A stretch of 64,000 nucleotides of DNA. Source: Corynebacterium sp. KPL1814 (lineage in GTDB: Bacteria > Actinomycetota > Actinomycetes > Mycobacteriales > Mycobacteriaceae). Below the pieces are notes generated by a model. The model was not told where the DNA came from and did not search any database. It saw only the letters and a list, made by a program, of their open reading frames with translations. The DNA lies in the NCBI RefSeq assembly GCF_000478175.1, contig NZ_KI515774.1, positions 68,368-132,367 on the forward strand, read 5' to 3'. Positions 37,056 to 48,896 of this stretch are shown here, in pieces (the first letter of the stretch is position 1; each line of letters begins with the position of its first letter). Both the position numbers and the translations under genes were made by a program.

Positions 37056-37823
37056 CTAGGAGCGCGGCGGCAGGATGGCTTCGGGGGTTTCGGGCAAGAG
37101 CTGACCGCCGTCAATAATGAGCGTTTGACCGGTGATATATCCGGCCTCGGTGGAAGCGAGGAACGCCGCCGCGTTGCCAATATCGCGGGGGCTGCCAAGC
37201 CGGTGCAGCGGAATGGAGCGCGTCATCTCATCGAGGTACTCCTGGCCCTGTGCTTCGAGGCCTTCGGTGAGGATATTTCCGGGCAAAACGCCGTTGATAG
37301 TGATGCCATCACGGGCGATTTCCAAAGCAGCGGAGCGGATAAAGCCCTGTTGGGCTGCCTTGGAGGCGCCGTAATGCGCCCAGCCGGGAAAGCCAGTGTG
37401 GGAACCGGTAATGGAGGTGGTGATGACGATGCGCCCGTAGCCGCGTTCCTTCATATACGGCAGGGCTTCTTGCACGACCTTGAAGGTACCGTGGGTATTG
37501 ATTTCAAACATGGTTTCCCACTGCTTATCCGTCATCTCTTCCAGCGGGCAGTTGGGAAAGACCCCGGCATTGGAACAGACGATATCGATTGCGCCGTGCG
37601 CGGCGTGGGCCTTGGCAAACAGTTCTTTAATGGAGCCCCTATCGGTGACATCGACAGGGTAGGCGGTGGCACCGAGCTCCGCGGCGGTGGCCTCGGCCTT
37701 GTCGGCATCAATATCGGCGATGATGACGTTGGCGCCGGCTTCGCGCAGGGAGGCAACGATGCCCTTGCCGATGCCAGCAGCACCGCCCGTGACAATCGCG
37801 GTACGGTGGGTGAGGTCAAACAT
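37056..37823 (-). CDS. Short-chain dehydrogenase/reductase (SDR)
   Basis: A 255-residue SDR. Seen: TGGAAGIG, NAG in CSNAGVFPN, Ser in VITTSITGS, YGASK, and PGNILTEG. The C-terminal ITGQTLIIDGGQLLPE is typical of the FabG-like branch. GAAGGAG lies 7 nt upstream of ATG 37823, so this start is clear. The substrate cannot be named. It is divergent from clpX. Confidence 0.92.
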   Translation of the reverse strand: MFDLTHRTAIVTGGAAGIGKGIVASLREAGANVIIADIDADKAEATAAELGATAYPVDVTDRGSIKELFAKAHAAHGAIDIVCSNAGVFPNCPLEEMTDKQWETMFEINTHGTFKVVQEALPYMKERGYGRIVITTSITGSHTGFPGWAHYGASKAAQQGFIRSAALEIARDGITINGVLPGNILTEGLEAQGQEYLDEMTRSIPLHRLGSPRDIGNAAAFLASTEAGYITGQTLIIDGGQLLPETPEAILPPRS

Positions 37824-38053
37824 GAAATGGCTCCTTCGGCGGTGGTGGAGGTAGTGGAGGATCCACATCCAAGTTTAGTGGTGTGAGCGGATAAAGATTT
37901 GCGAATTTCGCCACGCGGAGGGAATGAATAGGAGCCGTGTCGGGTTGATTTACTAAGGTAGATTTTTGAACAACCAACCGCGGGGATGGAAGTGAGCGAG
38001 CCTTCCGCCCCACTTTTAAAAGCGGTAAACAAGAGCGAGTGTGAAAGTACTGA

Positions 38054-39349
38054 ATGGCACGTATGCAAGAAAGCGCTGATCTCCTGAAGTGTTCCTTCTG
38101 CGGAAAGAGCCAAAAGCAGGTGAAAAAGCTCATTGCCGGTGGCGGGGTCTACATCTGCGATGAGTGCATCGAGCTCTGCAATGAGATTATTGAAGAGGAG
38201 CTCGGCCACGAGCAGGCCGAGGAGTCTTCCGAGGCGGAGGTGCGCCTGCCCAAGCCTTCGCAGATTTCTTCCTTTTTGGATAAGTACGTCATTGGCCAGG
38301 ACAAGGCCAAGCGCGTGCTGTCGGTAGCGGTGTATAACCACTACAAGCGCATTAAGGCCGAAGAATCCGCCGCGTTGGATGCGCGCCGGAAGAAGGCCGA
38401 GGGCGAAGAGGTAGAGATCTCTAAGTCCAATATTTTGATGCTGGGGCCTACCGGTTCCGGTAAGACCTACCTGGCGCAAACCTTGGCGCGCCTGCTGGAT
38501 GTGCCTTTCGCCATCGCGGATGCCACCAGCTTGACCGAGGCCGGTTATGTGGGCGAAGACGTAGAAAATATCCTCTTGAAGCTGCTGCAGGCAGCGGACT
38601 TTGACGTGGAGCGTGCCCAGCGCGGCATCATCTACGTCGACGAGGTGGATAAGATTTCCCGCAAGTCTGAAAACCCATCCATTACCCGCGATGTCTCCGG
38701 CGAGGGCGTGCAGCAGGCGCTGCTGAAGATCCTGGAGGGAACCGTGGCCGCCATCCCGCCACAGGGCGGGCGCAAGCACCCGAACCAGGAATTTATCCAG
38801 CTAGATACCTCCAATATCCTCTTCATTGTCGCTGGCGCGTTTGCGGGCCTCGACCAGGTGATCGCGGATCGCGTGGGCAAGAAGGGCGTTGGCTTTGGCG
38901 CGAAGCTGGGCACCGAAGACGAGCGGGAAAAGGTGGACCTATTCTCCCAGGTGCGCCCGGAAGACCTCGTGAAGTTCGGCTTGATCCCAGAATTTATCGG
39001 CCGCCTGCCCGTGGTGGCGACGGTGGATAACTTGGACCGCGAGGCCCTGGTCAAGGTGCTTACTGAGCCCAAGAACTCGCTACTCAAGCAGTACAGCCGC
39101 CTATTTGAGATGGATGACTGCGAGCTGCACATGGAGGACGGGGCGCTGGATGCTATCGCTGAGCTCGCCCTCGAGCGCAAAACCGGCGCGCGCGGCCTGC
39201 GCGCGATCCTGGAAGAGCTGCTCGTTCCAGTGATGTTTGAGCTGCCAGACAGAGAAGATATTTCCGCCGTGCACATCACCGCAGACTGCGTCACCCAGGG
39301 CGCAGAGCCCGACTTCACTTACAAGGATGAGGCGAAGGAATCGGCGTAG
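38054..39349 (+). CDS. clpX: ATP-dependent Clp protease ATP-binding subunit ClpX
   Basis: A 431-residue AAA+ unfoldase that feeds tagged proteins into ClpP1P2. Seen: N-terminal zinc finger C13-x2-C16 and C35-x2-C38, Walker A GPTGSGKT at 131-138, Walker [11 protein letters not shown], sensor/arginine region [16 protein letters not shown], and the IGF-like loop region for ClpP docking in the C-terminal half. It is separate from the clpP1P2 operon by about 5 kb. Confidence 0.97.
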   Translation: MARMQESADLLKCSFCGKSQKQVKKLIAGGGVYICDECIELCNEIIEEELGHEQAEESSEAEVRLPKPSQISSFLDKYVIGQDKAKRVLSVAVYNHYKRIKAEESAALDARRKKAEGEEVEISKSNILMLGPTGSGKTYLAQTLARLLDVPFAIADATSLTEAGYVGEDVENILLKLLQAADFDVERAQRGIIYVDEVDKISRKSENPSITRDVSGEGVQQALLKILEGTVAAIPPQGGRKHPNQEFIQLDTSNILFIVAGAFAGLDQVIADRVGKKGVGFGAKLGTEDEREKVDLFSQVRPEDLVKFGLIPEFIGRLPVVATVDNLDREALVKVLTEPKNSLLKQYSRLFEMDDCELHMEDGALDAIAELALERKTGARGLRAILEELLVPVMFELPDREDISAVHITADCVTQGAEPDFTYKDEAKESA

Positions 39350-39378
39350 TGAGAGAAAGGCTGCGGTAGGAAGAAAGG

Positions 39379-39410
39379 GGGCATCGGCAAGCAGCCGGTG
39401 CCCTTACTTT
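39379..39410 (+). terminator. Terminator after clpX
   Basis: GGGCATCGGC, loop AAGCA, GCCGGTGCCC, then TTACTTTT. One G/T wobble in the stem. It lies between clpX and the convergent TetR gene. Confidence 0.75.
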
Positions 39411-40168
39411 TATGCCTCGCCGTAGATATCTTGCGGGGAGGCCTCATCGCCCTCGTCGGCATCGGAAGACACTAAATAAGACTCGTGGCCGGAATCGGGG
39501 ATATTGGCGGTGAGGAACGCCAGCACGGTATCGACGGTAAGCCTGTGCAGGCCGTCGATATTTGCCTGGCTGGACATATCCACGCCTAAGAGGTTGTCCA
39601 TCATTGCCCGGTTGGTCACGCGGTACGAGGTGAGCGAGGCGATGATGGTGAAAATATCGTTGGTGGAAATGCCCGGGCGGAAGGCGCCGGCGTCTTGGCC
39701 CAACATCAGCAGGCGGTCTAGGTGAAGGGCGACGCCGCTGAAATCTGCGACGGGATGGGTAGAAGAACCCACGATAGACTGCGCGGTTTCCCAGGTCATC
39801 ATGCGAATGGCTTCGGGGTGGTTGACGTACCGCCAGAAGATCCAGTCCACCAGCTTGCGCACGCCTTCGACTGGGACGGCGGAATCGAGCTCCAGATCCT
39901 CTTCGTCGGGGCGGAGGCGCTCGGCGGCGGTGCTTAAAGCGCTCAAGTACAGGCCCTGCTTATCGCCAAAGTGGTAGTGAATCATGCGCTTGGACATGCC
40001 GGATTCCGCGGCGATGGTATCCAGCTTGGTTTCAGAAAAACCCAACGCGGAAAACTGGGAAATGGCGATATCCACCACGGCATCGGTGCTGATGGAATCC
40101 GCAGCGTGAGCGTCGGAGTCCTCCGCCTGCTCCGCAGCGTGCAGCGGTTCGGTGTGCTCAGTGCTCAT
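39410..40168 (-). CDS. TetR-family transcriptional regulator
   Basis: A 252-residue repressor type. Seen: N-terminal acidic extension (residues 1-25), the helix-turn-helix core with FSALGFSETKLDTIAAESGMSKRMIHYHFGDKQGLY, and an all-helical ligand domain, with a C-terminal tail that is again acidic. Its operator is not visible. The gene has a large inverted repeat upstream (40231-40284). No neighbour is divergently placed close by except mdh, about 410 bp away. Ligand and targets unknown. Confidence 0.9.
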   Translation of the reverse strand: MSTEHTEPLHAAEQAEDSDAHAADSISTDAVVDIAISQFSALGFSETKLDTIAAESGMSKRMIHYHFGDKQGLYLSALSTAAERLRPDEEDLELDSAVPVEGVRKLVDWIFWRYVNHPEAIRMMTWETAQSIVGSSTHPVADFSGVALHLDRLLMLGQDAGAFRPGISTNDIFTIIASLTSYRVTNRAMMDNLLGVDMSSQANIDGLHRLTVDTVLAFLTANIPDSGHESYLVSSDADEGDEASPQDIYGEA

Positions 40169-41533
<1,365 letters not shown>

Positions 41534-41557
41534 GGAGGGGCACCGTTTAGCACTTCC

Positions 41558-41584
41558 GCCCATCACCGCAAACTGGTGGTGGGC
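41558..41584 (+). terminator. Possible terminator after mdh
   Basis: GCCCATCACC and GGTGGTGGGC with a 7-nt loop and one wobble pair. No T-run. It lies between mdh and valS, just upstream of the valS start. Confidence 0.5.
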
Positions 41585-41625
41585 GAATATGCTGCGTGGT
41601 TGACGTACCGGGTAGAATCGGGCGG

Positions 41626-44358
41626 GTGACTGAGCAAAATGATGAGCAATTAGTTGGTACCAATCGCGCCGATTCTCTGCCCAAGTCCTGGGAGCCGCAG
41701 GCGGTAGAAAAAGACCTCTATGAAGGTTGGGTCGACCGCGGCTACTTCACCCCGGATGCGAATTCGGAGGCGGAGGGCTTTTCCATTGTGCTGCCGCCGC
41801 CGAATGTGACTGGCCAGCTGCACATGGGCCACGCTTTAGACCACACGCTGATTGACTCCATCATTCGCCGCAAGCGCATGCAGGGCTATTCCACTTTGTG
41901 GTTGCCTGGTGCGGATCACGCGGGCATTGCCACCCAGACCAAGGTCGAGGCCAAGCTCAAGGAGACCGAGGGTAAAAAGCGCTGGGATTATGAGCGCGAG
42001 GAGTTCATCGGCAAGGTCTGGGAATGGAAAGAGCAATACGGCGGCACCATCCAGAACCAGATGCGCGCCATTGGTGACTCCGTGGACTGGACCCGCGAGC
42101 GCTTTACCCTGGATGATGGCCTGTCGCGCGCGGTGCAGACCATCTTTAAGAACCTCTACGATGAGGGCATGATTTACCGGGCTAATCGCCTGGTCAATTG
42201 GTCGCCGGTGCTGGAGACCGCCGTCTCCGATATCGAGGTCGTCTACAAAGACGTCGAGGGCGAACTGGTCTCGATCCGCTATGGCTCGCTCAATGACGAC
42301 GAGCCGCACCTTATTGTTGCCACTACCCGTGTGGAAACCATGCTTGGCGATGTCGCCATTGCCGTCCACCCCGACGATGAGCGCTACGCCCACCTCGTGG
42401 GCCAAGAATTGGATCACCCCTTCCGCGATGACCTGAAGTTGAAGATCATCGCCGATGATTACGTGGACATGGATTTTGGTACCGGTGCGGTAAAGATCAC
42501 CCCGGCCCACGATCCCAATGACTACGCCATGGGAACCCGCCACGACTTGGATATGCCGACGGTCATGGATACCACCGGCCACATCGCGCATACCGGTACC
42601 CGTTTTGATGGCATGACGCGCGAAGAAGCGCGCGTGGAAATCCGGGAGGCGCTGCGGGAGCAGGGGCGCATCGTCAAAGAAATCCGTCCCTATGTCCACT
42701 CCGTGGGCCACTCGGAGCGCTCCGGCGAGCCCATCGAGCCGCGCCTATCGCTGCAGTGGTTCGTCGATGTCGCGCAAATGGCGAAGGCTTCTGGCGATGC
42801 TGTGCGTGAGGGCGATACCGTCTTGCACCCGCAGGCGCTGGAGCCGCGCTATTTTGAGTGGGTCGATGACATGCACGATTGGTGCATCTCCCGCCAGCTG
42901 TGGTGGGGCCACCGCATTCCCATTTGGTACGGCCCGGAGCGCACGAACGAGTCCGGCGAGGTCGAACGCGACATCGTGTGCGTCGGCCCCGATGAGGAGC
43001 CGCCGGCAGGCTACGAGCAGGATCCGGATGTCCTCGATACCTGGTTCTCTTCCGCGCTGTGGCCATTTTCCACCCTGGGCTGGCCCGATAAGACCCCGGA
43101 TTTGGAGAAGTTCTATCCCACCAATGTGCTGGTTACTGCCTATGACATCTTGTTCTTCTGGGTCGCGCGCATGATGATGTTCGGCACCTTCGCCGGCACC
43201 AAGACCCCAGAGCTTTTGGGTAAGGGCACCGATGGCCGCCCGCAGATTCCTTTCAAGGACCTCTACCTGCACGGCCTCGTGCGCGATGAGCAGGGCCGCA
43301 AGATGTCTAAATCCCTGGGTAATGGCATTGACCCGATGGATTGGGTGCGCGATTACGGCGCCGATGCGCTGCGCTTTACCCTGGCCCGCGGCGCCAACCC
43401 GGGCGTGGACTTACCGCTGGGCTCTGACGCCGCCGCGGCATCGCGTAACTTCGCCACCAAGCTCTTTAATGCCACCAAGTTTGCGCTGATGAATGGCGCC
43501 GGCGTGGCACCTTTGCCTAGCCGCACGGAGCTTTCCGATGCCGACCGCTGGATCCTCGACCGCGCCGAAGAAGTGCGCAGCCAGGTCGATGCCTACTTGG
43601 ACGATTATCAATTTGCCAAGGCCAACGAGCTGCTTTACCACTTCACCTGGGATGAGCTCTGTGACTGGTACCTGGAGATTGCCAAGACGCAGATCCCGCG
43701 CGATGGTGAAACGGTAGAAGGCCGCAATACCCAGATCGTCCTGGGCCGCGTCATCGACGTGGTGCTGCGCCTTTTGCACCCCACCATGCCGTATGTGACT
43801 GAGGTGCTGTGGAAGGCATTGACCGGCGGGGAATCCATCGTCATCGCCCCATGGCCCACGGTGGCCGATACCAACGGCGGCGCCACCAAGGACGCGGTGG
43901 CCGCCCGCCGCATCGACGATGCCGATAAGCTCATCACCGAGCTGCGCCGCTTCCGTTCCGATCAGGGCGTTAAGCCCTCACAGAAGGTGCCTGGCCGCCT
44001 CGATTTCGCCGCGGCAGATCTGCAGGGCCAAGAGGAATTGGTCCGCAACCTGGCCAATACCACCGCGCCGGGCGAGGACTTTAACCCCTCGGCCTCCATC
44101 GAAGTGCGCCTGTCCCAGGCCACCGTGGAGGTCACGCTGGATACTCACGGCGCAGTCGACGTCGAAGCAGAGCGCAAGCGCCTGGAAAAGGATCTGGCCA
44201 AGGCCAATAAGGAATTGGAGCAGACCGGCAAGAAGTTGGGCAATGAAAACTTCCTGGCCAAGGCGCCGGAAGACGTGGTCAATAAGATTCGGGCGCGCCA
44301 AGACATCGCGCGCGAGGAAGTCGAGCGCATTACCAGCCGTTTGGAGGGCCTTAAGTAG
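41626..44358 (+). CDS. valS: Valyl-tRNA synthetase
   Basis: A 910-residue class I aminoacyl-tRNA synthetase that charges tRNA-Val. Seen: [18 protein letters not shown] with the HIGH-type motif at 66-69, the [11 protein letters not shown] loop with KMSKS at 559-563, the editing domain (CP1) between them with [11 protein letters not shown], and a C-terminal coiled coil of the ValS type (about 845-900). GTG start at 41626 is chosen; GGGCGG lies upstream. An in-frame start at 41596 would add ten residues. It is the first gene of the valS-folC block. Confidence 0.96.
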   Translation: MTEQNDEQLVGTNRADSLPKSWEPQAVEKDLYEGWVDRGYFTPDANSEAEGFSIVLPPPNVTGQLHMGHALDHTLIDSIIRRKRMQGYSTLWLPGADHAGIATQTKVEAKLKETEGKKRWDYEREEFIGKVWEWKEQYGGTIQNQMRAIGDSVDWTRERFTLDDGLSRAVQTIFKNLYDEGMIYRANRLVNWSPVLETAVSDIEVVYKDVEGELVSIRYGSLNDDEPHLIVATTRVETMLGDVAIAVHPDDERYAHLVGQELDHPFRDDLKLKIIADDYVDMDFGTGAVKITPAHDPNDYAMGTRHDLDMPTVMDTTGHIAHTGTRFDGMTREEARVEIREALREQGRIVKEIRPYVHSVGHSERSGEPIEPRLSLQWFVDVAQMAKASGDAVREGDTVLHPQALEPRYFEWVDDMHDWCISRQLWWGHRIPIWYGPERTNESGEVERDIVCVGPDEEPPAGYEQDPDVLDTWFSSALWPFSTLGWPDKTPDLEKFYPTNVLVTAYDILFFWVARMMMFGTFAGTKTPELLGKGTDGRPQIPFKDLYLHGLVRDEQGRKMSKSLGNGIDPMDWVRDYGADALRFTLARGANPGVDLPLGSDAAAASRNFATKLFNATKFALMNGAGVAPLPSRTELSDADRWILDRAEEVRSQVDAYLDDYQFAKANELLYHFTWDELCDWYLEIAKTQIPRDGETVEGRNTQIVLGRVIDVVLRLLHPTMPYVTEVLWKALTGGESIVIAPWPTVADTNGGATKDAVAARRIDDADKLITELRRFRSDQGVKPSQKVPGRLDFAAADLQGQEELVRNLANTTAPGEDFNPSASIEVRLSQATVEVTLDTHGAVDVEAERKRLEKDLAKANKELEQTGKKLGNENFLAKAPEDVVNKIRARQDIAREEVERITSRLEGLK

Positions 44359-45929
44359 TGACAGATCAGCGCTTCAATCACGATCCCAAAGGGAACGGCG
44401 AGGCCGCCGGGGGAGAGGACGATTTTGAAATCGTCGGCGCTCTCAAGGAGGGCACCGATGGCACCCCAGTGGAGATTACGGAATCCGGACTGACCCTGAA
44501 CCTTGGCATGGGCGAGGACGAAGAATATAACGACGCCGCGCCCCAAGAGGTATCCCCGGAGGAGCTGCAGGCGCTCGGCGAGGTGGAAGACGAGCTCAAC
44601 CAGCGCTGGCCGGAGACCAAGATCGAGCCCACCCTGGAGCGCATCGAGATGCTCATGGATTTGCTGGGCCACCCCGAGCAGTCCTTTGACGTCATCCACA
44701 TTGCGGGCACCAATGGCAAGTCTTCTACCGCCCGCATGGTCGATTCGCTGCTGCGTTCCTTCCACCGCCGCGTGGGTCTGGTCACCAGCCCGCACCTGCA
44801 GCGGGTTACCGAGCGCATCGGCATCGATGGTCGGCCCATCCACCCGCGCGACTACGTGCGCCTGTGGCACGAAATCAAGCCGTATGTGGAGATGGTGGAT
44901 GCGCACTCAGACGTTCCCATGTCCAAGTTCGAGGTCCTAGTGGGCCTGTCCTATGCAGCGTTTGCCGATGCCCCCGTTGACGTCGCCGTCGTCGAGGTCG
45001 GCCTCGGCGGGTCGTGGGATGCCACGAACGTGGTCAATGCGGACGTCTCCGTAATTACCCCAGTGGGCCTGGACCACACGGATTACCTGGGCAGCGATAT
45101 TCGGGAGATTGCGGGGGAGAAGGCGGGCATCATCAAGCGCCGCGCCGATGCCGAAAACCCGCTGACACCGAATGAAAACATCGCCATCATCGCCGAGCAA
45201 GACCCCGAGGCCATGCAGGTCATCCTGCAGCGCGCGGTGGATATGGATGCCGGCGTGGCGCGCTCCGGAGCGGAGTTCGCGGCCTTAGAATCCCGCATCG
45301 CGGTCGGTGGCCAGCAGGTCAATATCCAGGGCCTCGGCGGCATGTACGAGGATATTTTCTTGCCGCTGCACGGCGAGCACCAGGCCAAGAATGCGGCCGT
45401 TGCCCTTGCCGCGGTGGAAGCCTTCTTCGGTGCCTCTTCCGGGCATCCATTGGATATTGCCTCTGTGCGCAACGGTTTTGCCAAGACGATTTCCCCCGGC
45501 CGCCTCGAGCGCGTGCGCACCTCGCCCACGACGTTTATCGATGCCGCCCACAATCCCCACGGCGCCAAGGCACTCGGCGCGGCGCTCGACCGCGACTTCG
45601 ATTTCGCCCGGCTTATCGGCGTGGTCTCCATCTTTGGTGATAAGGATGCCCAGGGCATCCTCGCCGCGCTGGAGCCGTATTTGAGCGAGGTAGTCATCTC
45701 CCAGAACTCCTCGCCGCGCGCGCTCGATGCCTATGAACTGGCGGAAACGGCCCGCGATATTTATGGCGAAGAACGCGTCTATGTGGCCGATGATCTGCCC
45801 GGCGCCTACGCGCAAGCCGTGGAGCTAGCCGAGGAATCCGAGGTGCAATCCGGCTCCGGTATTGTCATTACCGGTTCGGTGGTTACCGCCGGCGAAGCCC
45901 GCGCGATGTTTGGAAAGGAGCCCGCATGA
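44358..45929 (+). CDS. folC: Folylpolyglutamate synthase / dihydrofolate synthase, with N-terminal extension
   Basis: A 523-residue Mur-ligase-type enzyme that adds glutamate to dihydropteroate and folates. Seen: P-loop GTNGKSS at 117-123, a family-typical TSPHLQRVTERI stretch, and IDAAHNPHGAKAL in the C-terminal domain. The first 80 residues are acidic and absent in E. coli FolC; this extension occurs in corynebacterial proteins as far as I recall. The GTG start overlaps the valS stop codon by one base (TAGTG). Confidence 0.93.
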   Translation: MTDQRFNHDPKGNGEAAGGEDDFEIVGALKEGTDGTPVEITESGLTLNLGMGEDEEYNDAAPQEVSPEELQALGEVEDELNQRWPETKIEPTLERIEMLMDLLGHPEQSFDVIHIAGTNGKSSTARMVDSLLRSFHRRVGLVTSPHLQRVTERIGIDGRPIHPRDYVRLWHEIKPYVEMVDAHSDVPMSKFEVLVGLSYAAFADAPVDVAVVEVGLGGSWDATNVVNADVSVITPVGLDHTDYLGSDIREIAGEKAGIIKRRADAENPLTPNENIAIIAEQDPEAMQVILQRAVDMDAGVARSGAEFAALESRIAVGGQQVNIQGLGGMYEDIFLPLHGEHQAKNAAVALAAVEAFFGASSGHPLDIASVRNGFAKTISPGRLERVRTSPTTFIDAAHNPHGAKALGAALDRDFDFARLIGVVSIFGDKDAQGILAALEPYLSEVVISQNSSPRALDAYELAETARDIYGEERVYVADDLPGAYAQAVELAEESEVQSGSGIVITGSVVTAGEARAMFGKEPA

Positions 45930-46420
45930 CCAGCCCCAATCCTAGGTCCCGCCCGCATCGTCCGCCTCGGCCGCCGCGCCGCGGTGATGAAGTCGCGGAT
46001 AATGAAATCGGCCCATTGGGCTTGGGGCAGGATCCCGTCAAGGATCCGCTCAAGAGCTTTAATGGCATGGTCATCGCCAGCTCGCTCATCATGGAGTCGA
46101 TCACGCTCGTATTGGCGCTGCCACTGTTGTACAAGCTGTATGACGGCACGCTGTGGACGCCGTTTAACTACGGCGTGGTCATAGGTGCCCTGATATTCCA
46201 CCTGGGCATGATCGCGTTTATGAATAAGAAGTGGGCGCTGACCGTCATCGTGTGGGCACAGCTATTGGGCCTTATCCTTGGCTTCATGGCGCACTGGTCC
46301 ATCGCCGCGATCTTCATCATCTTTGGCATGGAGTGGCTCCTTGCGGCGTATTTGCGCAGTAACTTGATCGCCCGCATGAAGCGCGGTTACTTAACTACCC
46401 AGCACCTCAACCAGAAGTAG
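45926..46420 (+). CDS. DUF4233 membrane protein
   Basis: A 164-residue protein with a basic, Pro-rich N-terminus (about 45 residues) and four predicted helices. DUF4233 proteins follow folC in actinobacteria. Function unknown. ATG overlaps the folC stop (ATGA). Confidence 0.85.
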   Translation: MTSPNPRSRPHRPPRPPRRGDEVADNEIGPLGLGQDPVKDPLKSFNGMVIASSLIMESITLVLALPLLYKLYDGTLWTPFNYGVVIGALIFHLGMIAFMNKKWALTVIVWAQLLGLILGFMAHWSIAAIFIIFGMEWLLAAYLRSNLIARMKRGYLTTQHLNQK

Positions 46421-46737
46421 TGGCCATGCGCACCGTCTATCTCGTCCTCGCGGCCCTGGCTTGCATTGCCGCGGTCGCTGCCCGCGCAGCCACGGGTACA
46501 CCGTGGCTGCCGCTGGTAGCACTCATCATTGCCGCCGTGTTTTTAGTCCTTGCCCTGCGCGCTAATTTTCAACGGGCGGAAGAAGCCACCCTTGATGATT
46601 TGGATGAAAAGCAGCGCGCAGAGATTAAGCGCTTGCTGGGCAACGGCCAGTTCGGCACGGCGGTTAACCAAGTGCGCCTCTGGTTTAGGGGGACCTCCCA
46701 CGAGCGCGCGACGGAGATAGTCCAGCAGCTTACTTAG
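46420..46737 (+). CDS. Small membrane protein, unknown function
   Basis: A 105-residue protein with two N-terminal helices (about 4-22 and 27-47) and a charged cytoplasmic part (LDDLDEKQRAEIKRLLGNGQFGTAVNQVRLW). Start is GTG 46420 overlapping the stop of the DUF4233 gene; ATG 46426 is possible. Its constant position before ndk suggests a real gene. No function known to me. Confidence 0.8.
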   Translation: MAMRTVYLVLAALACIAAVAARAATGTPWLPLVALIIAAVFLVLALRANFQRAEEATLDDLDEKQRAEIKRLLGNGQFGTAVNQVRLWFRGTSHERATEIVQQLT

Positions 46738-46812
46738 TGCCGCCCACTGCGCTGCCCCCGCATATAGCCCTCGGTCGTGGAAGAATTGTGGGTATTCGGT
46801 ACAGTATGGGGC

Positions 46813-47223
46813 ATGACTGAACGTACATTGATCCTTATTAAGCCGGACGGCGTAAAGAACGGCCACGTGGGCGAGATTATTGCCCGCATCGAGCGCAAGG
46901 GCCTCAAGCTGGCCGAGCTGGACCTGCGAGTAGCTGACCGCGAGACCGCAGAAAAGCACTACGAAGAGCACAAGGATAAGCCATTCTTCGGCGAGCTGGT
47001 GGACTTCATCACCTCCGCACCATTGATTGCCGGCGTCGTTGAAGGCGAGCGCGCCATCGAGGCATGGCGCCAGCTGGCCGGTGGCACCGACCCAGTCTCC
47101 AAGGCCGCGCCCGGTTCCATCCGCGGTGACTTTGCACTCAGCGTGGGCGAGAACATCGTGCACGGCTCCGACTCCCCAGAGTCCGCAGAGCGCGAGATCG
47201 GAATTTGGTTCCCCAACCTCTAA
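46813..47223 (+). CDS. ndk: Nucleoside diphosphate kinase
   Basis: A 136-residue enzyme that moves phosphate between nucleoside tri- and diphosphates. Seen: [16 protein letters not shown], and the active His117 in ENIVHGSDS. Length typical. The ATG at 46813 follows a 75 bp gap after the previous gene, so it may have its own promoter. A terminator follows. Confidence 0.97.
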   Translation: MTERTLILIKPDGVKNGHVGEIIARIERKGLKLAELDLRVADRETAEKHYEEHKDKPFFGELVDFITSAPLIAGVVEGERAIEAWRQLAGGTDPVSKAAPGSIRGDFALSVGENIVHGSDSPESAEREIGIWFPNL

Positions 47224-47250
47224 GTACTGACGTTACCTAGATTTCAAGGA

Positions 47251-47277
47251 GGCCCGAGCATTAAGCTCGGGCCTTTT
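47251..47277 (+). terminator. Terminator after ndk
   Basis: GGCCCGAGC, loop ATTAA, GCTCGGGCC, then TTTT. Clean intrinsic terminator. Confidence 0.88.
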
Positions 47278-47370
47278 CATTTATAAGGGGATTTATTGAG
47301 GGGCTAAAAACTTTGCTTGATTCACAGTGTTGCAGACATATTAGGCCAAGATTTTAAGGTTGGCGGCTTT

Positions 47371-47721
47371 TTAGTCGAAGGAGAGTAGCTTGCACAGTGC
47401 GGTGAAAGCTTGCTTTTGCACTTCGTGGGTGACGGTGCGGCCAGTCTGTCGTTTGGCTAGGAGGCCAGCATCCCGCAATTTTGCAAGATGGTGAGACACC
47501 GTCGGCTGGCTGAGACCGGATAATGTGGTCAGTTCGGAAACGCTCATCGGGCCGCAGCCTTCATCGCACAAGATGGATAAAAGACGAAGTCGGGCGGGAT
47601 CTGCAAGTACCTTGAATTGCTGGGCAAGATGCACGGAATCGGCCTGGTCTATGGGGCCGTTGCTGAGTGAACAACATTCGTTGATGTGGGGATTTTTGGT
47701 CGTGCCGTGCGAAGAAACCAT
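47371..47721 (-). CDS. arsR: ArsR-family arsenite-responsive repressor
   Basis: A 116-residue winged-helix repressor. Seen: N-terminal Cys16-Cys17 (NECCSLS), then Cys52 and Cys56; the LSGLSQPTVSHHLAKLRDAGLL recognition helix. C. glutamicum ArsR uses Cys15, Cys16 and Cys55 for As(III), and here the corresponding set is C16, C17 and C56 (shifted by one). It is divergent from acr3 with an operator in between. Confidence 0.93.
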   Translation of the reverse strand: MVSSHGTTKNPHINECCSLSNGPIDQADSVHLAQQFKVLADPARLRLLSILCDEGCGPMSVSELTTLSGLSQPTVSHHLAKLRDAGLLAKRQTGRTVTHEVQKQAFTALCKLLSFD

Positions 47722-47752
47722 GCCTTTAGTATATGGGCGTTTGCCTCATCTA

Positions 47753-47778
47753 TTCATATTGACGAGCATCGATATGAA
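47753..47778. promoter_or_regulatory. ArsR operator between arsR and acr3
   Basis: TTCATATTGA-CGAGCA-TCGATATGAA, an inverted repeat with 10-bp arms (one mismatch) and a 6-bp spacer, in the divergent promoter region. Confidence 0.7.
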
Positions 47779-47831
47779 CGGTTACAGTAGTGCAGAATAC
47801 AGTGCTACTTGGGTCAATAGAGGAGACGGTT

Positions 47832-48896
47832 ATGGCTACATCACAGCAGCCGCGTTTGGCTTTTCTCGATCGCTTTCTTCCCGTGTGGATCATCATAGCT
47901 ATGATTCTTGGCCTGCTTATAGGCCATTTTCTTCCGGGAATTGGAAGAGCGCTCTCAGCTTTGGAAATTGGAGGTATTTCCCTTCCAATCGCTTTAGGGC
48001 TGCTGGTGATGATGTATCCACCGCTTGCTAAAGTGCGCTATGAAAAGACCCGGGAGATTGCCACTGACAGACGGCTGATGACCGTGTCGATCGTCTTGAA
48101 TTGGCTTGTGGGGCCAGCATTCATGTTCGCACTGGCCTGGCTATTCTTGGCGGATCAACCCGAGTTGCGCACGGGTCTTATTATTGTCGGCCTCGCCCGC
48201 TGCATCGCCATGGTCTTGGTGTGGTCAGACCTATCCTGCGGTGACCGAGAAGCCACGGCAGTATTAGTAGCAATCAACTCCGTTTTCCAAGTTGCGATGT
48301 TCGGTGTCCTGGGGTGGTTCTACCTGCAGATACTGCCGGGATGGCTGGGCCTTGATACCACCTCTGTCGAATTTTCTTTCTGGTCCATTGTTACTTCGGT
48401 GCTCGTATTCTTAGGCATCCCGCTTTTGCTCGGGGTTATCTCCCGAGTATGGGCAGAGAAAACTAAAGGGCGTGAGTGGTTCGAAAACCGTTACCTTCCT
48501 GCGGTGTCTCCTTTGGCAATGATCGGTTTGCTGTACACAATCGTCTTACTGTTCTCCCTGCAGGGAGAACAGCTCGTGGAGCAGCCGATAGCGGTGGTTA
48601 GGGTAGCGGTACCTCTGATGCTGTACTTTGTCGGGATGTTCTTTCTGGCTTTGGGCGTAGCTAAAGCTGCCGGAATGAATTATGCACAGTCTGCCTCAGT
48701 GGCCTTTACCGCAGCGGGAAATAATTTTGAGTTAGCCATCGCGGTGTCCATCGGTACCTTTGGTGCCACCTCTGCTCAAGCGTTAGCCGGTACCATTGGG
48801 CCTCTTGTTGAAATTCCGGTTTTGGTTGGCTTGGTATACGTAATGCTCTGGATTGGTCCCAAGTTATTTCCAGGAGACCCGAGTCTGCCGAATTAG
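47832..48896 (+). CDS. acr3: Arsenite efflux transporter, ACR3 family
   Basis: A 354-residue membrane protein with about ten helices that exports arsenite. Seen: GLARCIAMVLVW with the conserved Cys (C124) and the later GNNFELAIAVSIG stretch of the family. The ATG at 47832 has GAGGAGA upstream. It overlaps the end of the convergent gene by four bases. No arsC is adjacent. Confidence 0.94.
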   Translation: MATSQQPRLAFLDRFLPVWIIIAMILGLLIGHFLPGIGRALSALEIGGISLPIALGLLVMMYPPLAKVRYEKTREIATDRRLMTVSIVLNWLVGPAFMFALAWLFLADQPELRTGLIIVGLARCIAMVLVWSDLSCGDREATAVLVAINSVFQVAMFGVLGWFYLQILPGWLGLDTTSVEFSFWSIVTSVLVFLGIPLLLGVISRVWAEKTKGREWFENRYLPAVSPLAMIGLLYTIVLLFSLQGEQLVEQPIAVVRVAVPLMLYFVGMFFLALGVAKAAGMNYAQSASVAFTAAGNNFELAIAVSIGTFGATSAQALAGTIGPLVEIPVLVGLVYVMLWIGPKLFPGDPSLPN

